From: Bin87 sp963663945
GTDB taxonomy: Bacteria > Chloroflexota > Dehalococcoidia > Lucifugimonadales > UBA3495
Direction of reading: 5' to 3'
Length of the DNA: 64,000 nucleotides
NCBI GenBank assembly: GCA_963663945.1
Contig: OY760687.1
Span: forward strand, 3,162,001-3,226,000
The notes under the pieces are model-generated. The model worked only from the letters and a program-made list of their open reading frames with translations. It was not told the DNA's origin and ran no database searches. Position 1 is the first letter of the stretch, and each line of letters opens with the position of its first letter. This document shows positions 9,150-16,397 of the stretch, piece by piece. The translations under genes and the position numbers were made by a program.

Positions 9150-9234
9150 TGGTGGGGAAGGCGGGACTCGAACCCGCACGCCCAAGGGCACATGATCCTA
9201 AGTCATGCTCGTCTGCCAATTCCGACACTTCCCC
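9150..9234 (-). tRNA. tRNA-Leu (UAG)
   Basis: On the minus strand the acceptor arms GGGGAAG and CTTCCCC pair, the anticodon loop reads CTTAGGA (anticodon TAG), and there is a long variable arm as expected for a class II leucine tRNA. The T loop is GGTTCGAGTCC and CCA is encoded at 9150-9152. Confidence 0.93.
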
Positions 9235-9287
9235 GCGACCGTTGACGTGGCCAAATGAGCCGGCTCACGCAACGATTAAATGAAAAA

Positions 9288-9363
9288 TGGTGACCCGCCT
9301 CGGGGTCGAACCGAGAACCTGCTGATTAAGAGTCAGCTGCTCTGCCAGTTGAGCTAGCGGGCC
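9288..9363 (-). tRNA. tRNA-Lys (CUU)
   Basis: On the minus strand, acceptor arms GGCCCGC and GCGGGTC pair with one G-U. The anticodon stem GCTGA/TCAGC encloses CTCTTAA, anticodon CTT. The T loop GGTTCGACCCC is standard, and CCA is encoded at 9288-9290. It lies 53 bases upstream of tRNA-Leu (UAG) on the same strand. Confidence 0.93.
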
Positions 9364-9522
9364 AAGCCATGGTGCGCCGGAACGCAGATTCAGGCTACCA
9401 ACAAGAGCAATCGGTGTCAATCATGCCGTAACTACTCCACGCAGCTACCGCGACGGTCACCACACGCGGCTCGCGATTTAGGCGCGTCAGGTTGTAGGCA
9501 GAAAGTCACGCAAAACCCACTA

Positions 9523-10905
9523 TCACCTCATGACCTGATCTGCGGATAGCAATTCCAACCGTTGAATCGCAGCCTTGAATCCACTGACGCCCAAGTTGTA
9601 CTGCCTATCGCGCCACATATAACTAGCCTGGTCTAACACGCGATTTGCATGTTCATTTCCGTCGGCCAAATCTCGATACTTTTGCAAAAGGGCCGACGTC
9701 ACATCTCCGAAATTCTGCCTAAATGAACCGTCTGGCTGCGCAGCCACGATTATCGCTGCTGTAATCAGAGCTCCTCGATCAGTGCATCGCACGGTGCTGA
9801 TTGCTGGATCGCCAAATATGGCGTCCGCTACTTCATCATCGGGCACGCTACCTTTGAGGAAACGCGAATATACGTCTCGATTGTTGGTCCGGAGCATCAG
9901 CGCTACGATCGATGTCACGGCTATGGCCACGGTAGGGGCATCGAACTGCGCTAACATCATTTGTAGCCGCCGCATCGCCTGTTCTACCTCTCTGAGGCTA
10001 AGGCTCGGTAGCATCAAAAACCCCCGCAACACATCTATGCCTTGGTTGATTACATTGCGCTCCGCGCGCCGGCGGTTCGCGTCGAAATAACTGTCCCATG
10101 GAATCCTCAACATCACCGCGTCAACGAAGGCTTTCCTGTCGGACTCGGGCAACAAAAAATCTTGATCAAAGAACCGCCCCAAATAACCGTCCGCATTGAA
10201 GTCAACTCCATAAAGGACTCTGATTGAGTGAGCCAACTGCGAACGGTTAACAGCCAACACGAACACGATGTGGTCGACCATGAACCAGTGTTTGGCTATT
10301 TCCAAAAGTTCAACCGCGTAAGAAGGACGACAACGGTCGAGCTCGTCGATAACCACGACAAGTGGACGGCCCTCATTGTCACTAGACAGAGCACCGGCAG
10401 CTGCGGTTAAGGCACGCTTGAACTCGCAAACTTCTTCCTTAAGTTTTTGATACTCGGAGAGCCTATTTTCCGTGAAATAGTCAATTCCGTCCTTTGCAAT
10501 CGACGCCAAAGCATCGCCCCCAATCGGTATAAACTTGAGCAGGTTCGGCGCGGTTCTAACCACGAGTTCCTTTGCTGTCTCTTGCAGAGAAGCTGAGCCG
10601 TCCTCTCCTATAGCATTTGTCAGCTCGTCAATTAGAGCGAGCAGTGGATCCCCGGCAAAGTCAGTCTCCCAGGCATTGAATTTAGCCACGGGGAATCCCT
10701 TGTTGCGCAACTCCTGAGCCCACATATTGAGAAACGTCGTTTTTCCAGCGCCCCATTCAGCATCGATGGCAAGCACGCACGGACCCTCAATTTCGCCTAC
10801 GATGCGGGTTAGGACGTCAGCCGCATCCTTTCGGTTGAGCAGATCGTATCGAAAAGGATCGTCTTCAGGTACTTTGATATCTACCGGCTGAATTCGGATC
10901 GCCAT
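9523..10905 (-). CDS. KAP-family P-loop NTPase
   Basis: The 460-residue protein has the KAP NTPase layout: a Walker A motif WGAGKTTF at about 51-58, the FNAWE motif at about 76-80 that is diagnostic for KAP proteins, and a Walker B segment VVVIDELDRC at about 183-192, followed by a helical C-terminal part. Unlike many KAP proteins no membrane hairpin is inserted between the Walker motifs, so it is probably cytoplasmic. KAP NTPases are often carried by mobile or defence regions. Base composition and codon use are visibly more AT-rich than neighbouring genes, and it lies between tRNA genes, both signs of transfer. An AAGGA ribosome site precedes the ATG. A retropepsin-like gene lies 36 bases upstream on the same strand. 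Confidence 0.85.
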   Translation of the reverse strand: MAIRIQPVDIKVPEDDPFRYDLLNRKDAADVLTRIVGEIEGPCVLAIDAEWGAGKTTFLNMWAQELRNKGFPVAKFNAWETDFAGDPLLALIDELTNAIGEDGSASLQETAKELVVRTAPNLLKFIPIGGDALASIAKDGIDYFTENRLSEYQKLKEEVCEFKRALTAAAGALSSDNEGRPLVVVIDELDRCRPSYAVELLEIAKHWFMVDHIVFVLAVNRSQLAHSIRVLYGVDFNADGYLGRFFDQDFLLPESDRKAFVDAVMLRIPWDSYFDANRRRAERNVINQGIDVLRGFLMLPSLSLREVEQAMRRLQMMLAQFDAPTVAIAVTSIVALMLRTNNRDVYSRFLKGSVPDDEVADAIFGDPAISTVRCTDRGALITAAIIVAAQPDGSFRQNFGDVTSALLQKYRDLADGNEHANRVLDQASYMWRDRQYNLGVSGFKAAIQRLELLSADQVMR

Positions 10906-10941
10906 TGTTTTCCTTATCGTTAGAGGGGATTTTCCATCTTG

Positions 10942-11310
10942 TTACGCCAATTCGCCGCCCCAACCCAGCGACAGCCACTCCGCCGGCGCGAGCCGCTCTC
11001 CCACCGGGTCCACCACGAGGTTGAACGCTTCCAGAGTCGACGCGCCCAGCAGATAGTTTCCGTCCGGTCCGAATATCACCGGACAGGGGCGTTCGTCGCC
11101 GTCGATGCTGAACCGGGCAAACCCATATCCGTATCTCACCCGGCTGCCGTCGGCCAGGATAAAACCGAGTTGCTGCTGTGGCTCGATGCGCAGATCGGTC
11201 ATCAGCGACTCCGGCAGCATCGAGTGCGCCGCTCCGGTGTCCACCACGGGCTGCACCGGCGCCAGGTCGCCGCCTTCCAGATTGCCTACACCCACGTCCA
11301 CCTTGAACAT
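10942..11310 (-). CDS. Retropepsin-like aspartic protease (clan AA)
   Basis: The 122-residue product carries one catalytic DTGA motif (Asp about residue 24, in PVVDTGAAHSMLP) and the later hydrophobic-hydrophobic-Gly segment LLGAST of clan AA retroviral-type proteases. Such proteins act as homodimers. There is no signal peptide or membrane segment. The ATG at 11310 is preferred because GGGAGA lies about eight bases before it; the ATG at 11316 would be too close to that site. It is transcribed toward the KAP NTPase gene, 36 bases away, but its base composition is like the host, so the pairing may be accidental. Confidence 0.8.
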   Translation of the reverse strand: MFKVDVGVGNLEGGDLAPVQPVVDTGAAHSMLPESLMTDLRIEPQQQLGFILADGSRVRYGYGFARFSIDGDERPCPVIFGPDGNYLLGASTLEAFNLVVDPVGERLAPAEWLSLGWGGELA

Positions 11311-11389
11311 CGACATCCATGCTCTCCCATGCGTTTATGGGATTGATTCTATCATCGGCCGCCCGGAGGGATGACCAATTGGTACCGCG

Positions 11390-11419
11390 TTGATAAACGC
11401 GCCCATCCCCTGCTAAAAT
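11390..11419 (+). promoter_or_regulatory. Promoter of tRNA-Gln
   Basis: TTGATA at 11390-11395 and TAAAAT at 11414-11419 with 18 bases between them; TGC directly precedes the -10 box. The expected transcription start is a few bases before the tRNA at 11431. Confidence 0.6.
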
Positions 11420-11430
11420 CAATGGGTCGT

Positions 11431-11504
11431 TGGGGATTAGTCTAGTGGTAAGACGCCTGACTCTGGATCAGGTATCACAGGTTCGAATCCTGTATCCCCA
11501 GCCA
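11431..11504 (+). tRNA. tRNA-Gln (CUG)
   Basis: Acceptor arms TGGGGAT and ATCCCCA pair, the anticodon stem CCTGA/TCAGG encloses CTCTGGA (anticodon CTG), and the T loop GGTTCGAATCC is standard. Discriminator G is followed by an encoded CCA at 11502-11504. Confidence 0.95.
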
Positions 11505-11522
11505 TTGCTTTTGTCCCTGACG

Positions 11523-11543
11523 GCCCGCTCCGGCGGGCTTTTT
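11523..11543 (+). terminator. Terminator after tRNA-Gln
   Basis: GCCCGC and GCGGGC pair around TCCG and are followed by five T residues, a short classical factor-independent terminator 18 bases behind the tRNA. Confidence 0.8.
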
Positions 11544-11656
11544 GGTGCGCGCTCGTAGGGCGCCCGGAGACGCCGCGTGACGCGGCCAAGTTGCGCCTCC
11601 CCATGGGCTGGGATAGACTGACTCGCACCATATATAGGGACAGCACAGGAGCCCCC

Positions 11657-12832
11657 GTGACCACCATCACCAAGACCCCCGAGGAAGCCCGCAACCAGAT
11701 CGTCAGCATGGTGCGGGACTTCGTCCGCCGTGAGGTCGAGCCCGCCGCCGCCGAGCACGACGCCAACGACACCGTCCCCTACGAGCTCATCGACCAGATG
11801 AAGGAGCTCGGCCTCTTCGGCATCAACGTGCCCGAGGAGTACGGCGGCATGGGGCTGGACTACACCACCTTCGCCATGATCTTCGAGGAGATCAGCAAGG
11901 GGTACATGGCCCTCACCGGCGCGCTGGGCACCCACCACATCCTGACCTACGTGCTCACCCACTACGGCACCCAGGAGCAGCGGGACCAGTTCCTCCCTCG
12001 TCTGGCCACCGGCCAGATCCGCGGCGGCCTGGCACTCACCGAGCCGGGCGGCGGCAGCGACGTTGGAGCCCTCGAAACCCGCGCGGTCAAGGACGGCGAG
12101 GAGTACGTGGTCAACGGCTCCAAGATGTTCATCACCAACGCCGAGTCCGGCGACGCCTTCTGCCTGCTGGCCCGCACCAATCCCGACGCCTCCCTGAAGC
12201 ACCGCGGCCTTTCCGCCTTCGTCATCGAGAAGGACGGCAGCCCCGGCTTCAAGGTGGGCCGCCATTTGGACAAGCTGGGCTATCGCGGCCTCGACACATG
12301 TGAGCTTTTCTTCGAGGACTTCCGCATCCCCGCCGAGAACCTGATCGGGGGCGAGGAAAGCGTCGGTTTCGGGCAAGTGATGAGCGGCCTCGAGACCGGC
12401 CGCATCAACGTGGGCGCCCGCGCCGTCGGCGTTGCCCAGGCTGCCCTCGACGCCTCCATGCGCTACATCCAGCAGCGCGAGACCTTCGGCGTGCCCATCA
12501 GCCAGCACCAGGCCATCCAGCTCAAGATCGCCGACATGGCCACCAAGATCCAGGCCGCCCGCCTCCTAGTCTACGACGCCGCCACCAAAAAGGACAGCGG
12601 CGAGCGCATCGACCTCGAGTCCGGCATGGCCAAGCTCTTCGCCAGCGAGATCTGCGGCGAGGTGTCCATGGAGGCCATGCGCATTCACGGCGGCTACGGC
12701 TACACCAAGGACTTCCCCGTGGAACGCTACTACCGCGACGCGCCTTTGATGATCATCGGCGAAGGCACCAACGAGATCATGCGCCTGGTCATCGCCCGCC
12801 AGCTCCTGCGTCGCCCCGAGTACCAGCTGTAA
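11657..12832 (+). CDS. Acyl-CoA dehydrogenase
   Basis: The 391-residue flavoenzyme oxidises an acyl-CoA to the trans-2-enoyl-CoA. The family segments are all present: LTEPGGGSDV for FAD and substrate binding, the MFITNAESGD segment, FGVPISQHQAIQ, and IHGGYGYTKDFPVERYYRDAPLMIIGEGTNEI, whose Glu before GT is the usual catalytic base. A longer frame from a TTG at 11591 exists, but the GTG at 11657 has an AGGAG site at the right distance and begins at the normal place for the family. selD follows nine bases after the stop, suggesting co-transcription. Chain-length preference cannot be read from sequence. Confidence 0.94.
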   Translation: MTTITKTPEEARNQIVSMVRDFVRREVEPAAAEHDANDTVPYELIDQMKELGLFGINVPEEYGGMGLDYTTFAMIFEEISKGYMALTGALGTHHILTYVLTHYGTQEQRDQFLPRLATGQIRGGLALTEPGGGSDVGALETRAVKDGEEYVVNGSKMFITNAESGDAFCLLARTNPDASLKHRGLSAFVIEKDGSPGFKVGRHLDKLGYRGLDTCELFFEDFRIPAENLIGGEESVGFGQVMSGLETGRINVGARAVGVAQAALDASMRYIQQRETFGVPISQHQAIQLKIADMATKIQAARLLVYDAATKKDSGERIDLESGMAKLFASEICGEVSMEAMRIHGGYGYTKDFPVERYYRDAPLMIIGEGTNEIMRLVIARQLLRRPEYQL

Positions 12833-12841
12833 AGGAATAAC

Positions 12842-13894
12842 ATGACCCAACTCGACGCACCCATCCGCCTCACCGAGTTGTCCCACTGCGCAGGTTGAGC
12901 GGCCAAGCTGAGCCTTGAGGACCTGGGCCAGGTCCTGAGTTATGTTCCGCTGCTCTCGCACCCCGACCTGCTGGTGGGGGCCGAGACTGGAGACGACGCC
13001 GCCGTCTATCGCATCAACGACGAGACGGCACTGATCGTCACCGTCGACTTCTTCCCGCCCATCACCGACGACCCCTATGAGTACGGAGCCATCGCCGCCG
13101 CCAACTCGCTGTCCGACGTGTACGCCATGGGCGGCAAGCCGCTGATTGCGTTGAACGTGGTCGGCTTTCCCGCATCGCTGGACAAGTCGATCCTCGGGCG
13201 CACGCTGCAGGGTGGCTACGCCAAGGCTGCCGAGGCCGAGTGCCTGATCGTCGGCGGCCACACCGTGGACGACCCGGAGCCCAAGTACGGCCTGTCCGTC
13301 ATCGGCGTGGTCGAGCCCGGCAAGCAGGTCAGCAACGCCGGCGCGAAACCGGGCGACGTCCTGGTTCTCAGCAAGCCCATAGGCACCGGCATCATCACCA
13401 CCGCCGGCAAGCAGGGCGTGGTCGACCCGGACGTTATGTCCGGCGCCGTCCAGACCATGGCGGCGTTGAACCGGCCGGCCGCCCAGGCAATGCAGCGAGT
13501 GGGCGTCAACTCGGCGACCGACATCACCGGATTTGGCCTGATGGGCCATCTGAAGAGCATGGTCAAGGGCAGCGGCGTCGCCGCCGAGGTCAACCTGGGC
13601 GCCATACCCGTGCTCGCCGGCGCCAGGCAACTGCTGGATCAGGGCGTTGCTCCCGGTGGCACCCACCGCAACCTCAGCAGCGTGGAGGATGCCGTGACCT
13701 GGGATCCGGCGCTGACCGACGACGACCGGCTGCTGCTCTGCGACGCCCAGACTTCCGGAGGCCTGCTGATGTCGGTTCCGGCCGCCCGCGCCGACGCCCT
13801 GGTGGCCGCTCTCCTCGAGGAAGGAGCACCCTGCGCCGCCGTGGTCGGACGCATCACCGACGGGCCTGCAGGCACCATCCACGCCGCCAAGTGA
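12842..13894 (+). CDS. selD: Selenide, water dikinase SelD, itself a selenoprotein (UGA = Sec19)
   Basis: SelD makes selenophosphate from selenide and ATP, the selenium donor for selenocysteine and selenouridine. Reading from the ATG at 12842, codon 19 is TGA (12896-12898) inside SHCAG-U-AAKL, exactly where SelD enzymes carry the catalytic Cys or Sec before the conserved Lys. The frame then runs to 13894 with the SelD motifs GDDAAVY, NSLSDVYAMGG, VGGHTVDDPEPKYG and TDITGFGLMGHL. The product is 350 residues, normal for the family. An automatic caller would start at an internal GTG or similar at 12974 and lose the active site. A hairpin 20 bases past the UGA could serve as SECIS. The gene sits between an acyl-CoA dehydrogenase and a sulfite-oxidase-like gene; selA, selB and selC are not in the window. 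Confidence 0.93.
12919..12935 (+). promoter_or_regulatory. Candidate bacterial SECIS hairpin in selD
   Basis: GGACCTG and CAGGTCC form a perfect seven-base-pair stem closed by a GGC loop, starting 20 bases after the UGA codon. Bacterial SECIS elements lie in this range and present one or two G residues in a small apical loop to SelB. It is coding sequence at the same time. The role is inferred from position and shape only. Confidence 0.55.
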
Positions 13895-13913
13895 ACCAAC
13901 GCGGAGCTTTCCC

Positions 13914-14570
13914 ATGACCACATCCAACCAGCAGCAGACGACGGGCGTCCAGCCGGAATTCGGCCTGAAGCGGCCTGATCAGATCAAGATCGCGCCCCCG
14001 GGCGGCGAGAAGGTCCCGCCGGGGCAGTTCGTCGCCAAGACCTTCCCCGTGCTCACCTACGGGGACACGCCCGAGATCGACCTGTCCACCTGGACCGTCC
14101 GCGTCTGGGGTCTCGTCGAGCGCGAGATGACGCTGGACTGGGCGCAGTTCTGCGCCCTGCCCCAGGTGGTCATGGACGCCGACTTCCACTGCGTGACCCA
14201 GTGGTCCGCGCTGGACCAGACCTGGGAGGGCGTGCTGGTTTCGGATCTGCTGGAGGTGACCGGCATATCGCCCGATGCGAAGCACCTCATGGCGCACTGC
14301 TTCGGCGACTACACCACCAACATGCCGCTGGATCTGGCCCTGTCCGAAGGTCTGTTGGCCCACCGGCAGAACGGGGCCGAGCTGGGCAGGGACCACGGGT
14401 GGCCCCTGCGTCTGATCATCCCCAGCCGCTACGGGTGGAAGTCGGCCAAGTGGGTCAACGGCATCGAACTGATGGCCGAGGACGCCCCCGGCTTCTGGGA
14501 ACAGCGCGGCTACAACAACAACGCCGACCCCTGGCAGGAAGAGCGGTTCTGGCCCGAGTTGACGCGCTGA
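13914..14570 (+). CDS. Sulfite-oxidase-like molybdopterin oxidoreductase
   Basis: The 218-residue product is a single oxidoreductase molybdopterin-binding domain of the sulfite oxidase/YedY type. The invariant Cys that ligates molybdenum lies in DFHCVTQWS, followed by WEGVLVSDLL, the YTTNMPLD segment and the SRYGWKSAKWVNGIEL segment. No Tat signal and no dimerisation domain are present, so it is a short cytoplasmic member of the family. The substrate is unknown. It starts 19 bases after selD and ends before a strong hairpin, so it is the last gene of the acyl-CoA dehydrogenase-selD unit. Confidence 0.88.
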   Translation: MTTSNQQQTTGVQPEFGLKRPDQIKIAPPGGEKVPPGQFVAKTFPVLTYGDTPEIDLSTWTVRVWGLVEREMTLDWAQFCALPQVVMDADFHCVTQWSALDQTWEGVLVSDLLEVTGISPDAKHLMAHCFGDYTTNMPLDLALSEGLLAHRQNGAELGRDHGWPLRLIIPSRYGWKSAKWVNGIELMAEDAPGFWEQRGYNNNADPWQEERFWPELTR

Positions 14571-14600
14571 GGGCCGGGAACCGAGCAATGACAAAAATAA

Positions 14601-14623
14601 GGGGCGGGTGTTGAACCCGCCCC
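14601..14623. terminator. Convergent terminator hairpin
   Basis: GGGGCGGGT and ACCCGCCCC form a perfect nine-base-pair stem with a five-base loop between the converging ends of the sulfite-oxidase-like gene and the zinc-ribbon gene. The upstream flank is A-rich (AAAAATAA), giving a T-run for the minus strand. Confidence 0.65.
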
Positions 14624-14646
14624 TCGATTGTAGGTCGATCCATCGG

Positions 14647-14856
14647 CTACGCGGCCTTGAGCAGTTCCTTGCGCGCGGCTCGCTTCGTCGCGGTGGAGGT
14701 GGACGGCGCTTTCTTGGCCATCTCGATTGCCTGGTTGGGAGCGTCCAGATCCTTCTGCAGTCCGCACTGTAGGCAACTGACGAACATTCCGTAGATGTCG
14801 CGTCGCACTTCCAGGTCGCCGGAGCACTTGGGGCAGGCGTTGAACTTCAGTCTCAT
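14647..14856 (-). CDS. Small zinc-ribbon protein
   Basis: This 69-residue protein has two Cys pairs, CPKC near residue 8 and CLQC near residue 28, separated by a strand-turn segment, which makes one zinc ribbon. The rest is a basic, Ala/Lys-rich tail (KKAPSTSTATKRAARKELLKAA). Such proteins usually bind nucleic acid or another protein; no specific function can be given. A CAGGAGG ribosome site lies eight bases before the ATG. A 14-base perfect palindrome 68 bases upstream may be an operator. Confidence 0.7.
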   Translation of the reverse strand: MRLKFNACPKCSGDLEVRRDIYGMFVSCLQCGLQKDLDAPNQAIEMAKKAPSTSTATKRAARKELLKAA

Positions 14857-14923
14857 GATTTACCTCCTGACCGAAAACTTTGCTATTCGCAAATTTGGTT
14901 GTATTGCCTTGGGTACCTGATCG

Positions 14924-14937
14924 TCTCGTATACGAGA
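14924..14937. promoter_or_regulatory. 14-base perfect palindrome, possible operator
   Basis: TCTCGTATACGAGA is fully self-complementary and lies in the divergent intergenic region between the zinc-ribbon gene and the hspR-grpE-dnaK operon. A regulator binding site is plausible but no regulator is identified. Confidence 0.35.
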
Positions 14938-15033
14938 TATGCCATTGGCCGGATGTCCGATTTGGGGGTGCCTGCCCGTATGTTTTTCGTTGCCTTTGGT
15001 ATCCGGACCTTCCGCTTGACAGGATGATACACA

Positions 15034-15052
15034 TTGACACAGGCCGTGTCAA
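15034..15052. promoter_or_regulatory. Perfect dyad TTGACAC-N5-GTGTCAA before hspR-grpE-dnaK
   Basis: A perfect seven-base inverted repeat with a five-base spacer, typical in size for a MerR-family operator. Its left arm contains TTGACA, which with TATATT 18 bases on could also act as a -35 box. The dyad ends 25 bases before the extended -10 box at 15078. Control by the HspR-like product of the first gene is inferred. The known HAIR operator of HspR (CTTGAGT-N7-ACTCAAG) differs. Confidence 0.55.
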
Positions 15053-15077
15053 GGCCTTATATTGGCTCCGTAGCATG

Positions 15078-15086
15078 TGATATAAT
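15078..15086 (+). promoter_or_regulatory. Extended -10 promoter of hspR-grpE-dnaK
   Basis: TGATATAAT is a consensus extended -10 box 22 bases before the hspR start at 15109. The expected transcript would begin near 15093 and carry a short leader with the ribosome site GGAG. Confidence 0.6.
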
Positions 15087-15108
15087 TCACGCACGGAGCG
15101 TCACCCAG

Positions 15109-15639
15109 ATGCAACAGCGATGGACCAACCCCAACCAGACCCGCCGCGCTCGCCTGGAGCCGTACCCTGCTCCAAATGTCGAAGCGCCGGCGGGATGGCC
15201 TGAGGGGATGTCCCCGGCGGCCCGCGCACCGGGTAAACCGACTACGCCGGAAGCGGCCAGGCCGGACGGGAACTCCGCAGGTCCCAACATGGAACTGGAA
15301 GGGGTGTACATCATTTCCGTGGCCGCCCGCCTCCTGGAGATGCATCCCCAGACCCTGCGCAAGTACGAGCGCCTGGGCCTCATCCAGCCGGTACGGACCG
15401 TCGGCATGCTGCGGCTCTACTCGCAGGACGACCTGCGCAAGGTGATGCTCATCCGCCACCTGATGGACAACCTGGGGCTCAACCTGGCCGGCGTCGAATT
15501 CGCGCTGAAGCTGGTCAACAACCTGAGCGTATTCTCCCGCCGGCTGGCCCGCGCCACCGACGACGACACGGTGGTGGAAAACATCCGCGAAGAGATCGCC
15601 CAGTTGTGCAGCAGCCTCAGCCTGCCTGCGCCGGAATGA
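15109..15639 (+). CDS. hspR: MerR-family heat-shock regulator, HspR-like (first copy)
   Basis: The 176-residue product has a MerR winged helix-turn-helix (YIISVAARLLEMHPQTLRKYERLGLIQP...RLYSQDDLRKVMLIRHLMDNLGLNLAGVEFAL) closely resembling HspR, the repressor of dnaK operons in actinobacteria and related groups. About 60 low-complexity, Pro/Ala-rich residues precede the domain; an in-frame ATG at 15289 would give the bare HspR form. The ATG at 15109 is preferred for its GGAG site and position behind the promoter. No effector-binding domain is present. Being the first gene before grpE and dnaK, with a perfect dyad at the promoter, it probably represses its own operon when DnaK is free. Confidence 0.85.
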   Translation: MQQRWTNPNQTRRARLEPYPAPNVEAPAGWPEGMSPAARAPGKPTTPEAARPDGNSAGPNMELEGVYIISVAARLLEMHPQTLRKYERLGLIQPVRTVGMLRLYSQDDLRKVMLIRHLMDNLGLNLAGVEFALKLVNNLSVFSRRLARATDDDTVVENIREEIAQLCSSLSLPAPE

Positions 15640-15683
15640 CCTCAACGGGAATCACACTGGAAATCACAGATCAGGACAGGTAA

Positions 15684-16310
15684 ATGGCAATTGATGAAAC
15701 CCAACCACCCGACGGGCGGCAACCCGAAGATCTCGATGCGGGCACGCTCGCGTCGGACTTCTACGCCGCCGGATCTCCCTCTCCGGAGGCAGATTCCGGG
15801 GACGCGCCCCCGATGACACCGGAACAGGAGTCGGCCATGCTCCGCGCGGCGCTGGCCGAGGCCAACGAGGAGATCGCCCGCCAGGCTGACGCCGTCCAAC
15901 GTGGCCACGCCGACCTGGCCAACGCCCGACGCCGTCATGATGAGGAACGGCTCACCATCCAGAGGCAGGCCAACAGCCGTCTGCTGGTTGGACTGTTGCC
16001 CATCGTTGACGAGTTGGACCTGGCGGTGAACCATCTGGAAAGCGGCGCCACAACGTCAACCGCGGAACCGTCGGACTCCTGGTCCGAAGGCGTACGATTA
16101 ATCCAGCGCAAGCTCGCTACCTTCCTGGAGTCCCAGGGGGTCGCTCGCATCGAATGCCTGGGCGAGACTTTCAACCCCGAGTTGCACGAGGCGGTCGGCA
16201 TGGCCCAGGTCGGCGACGCCGCATCGGGCAGCATCGTGGAGGTGCTGCGCCAGGGCTATCGCCTGCATGACCGCGTCGTGCAGGTGGCTCAGGTGGTGGT
16301 GAACCAGTAA
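15684..16310 (+). CDS. grpE: Nucleotide exchange factor GrpE
   Basis: The 208-residue protein shows the GrpE layout: a disordered acidic N-terminus (about 1-45), a long coiled-coil helix around 50-100 (LRAALAEANEEIARQADAVQRGHADLANARRRHDEER), and a C-terminal beta domain with GVARIECLGETFNPELHEAVGMAQ and VLRQGYRLHDRVVQVAQVVV. GrpE drives ADP release from DnaK. It lies between hspR and dnaK, 44 and 87 bases from them, in one operon. Confidence 0.93.
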   Translation: MAIDETQPPDGRQPEDLDAGTLASDFYAAGSPSPEADSGDAPPMTPEQESAMLRAALAEANEEIARQADAVQRGHADLANARRRHDEERLTIQRQANSRLLVGLLPIVDELDLAVNHLESGATTSTAEPSDSWSEGVRLIQRKLATFLESQGVARIECLGETFNPELHEAVGMAQVGDAASGSIVEVLRQGYRLHDRVVQVAQVVVNQ

Positions 16311-16397
16311 ACCGTCAAATCAAGCTCGCGCCTGTCCTGAAGCAAGTCGCGGGCAAAGCAAAAATCGCACAGCAAAATACATCGAGGAGACACGACA

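Noticed and set aside
12896..12898. TGA in selD read as a nonsense mutation (pseudogene)
   Set aside because: It stands at the catalytic position where SelD has Cys or Sec, the rest of the gene is intact, and a SECIS-like hairpin follows.
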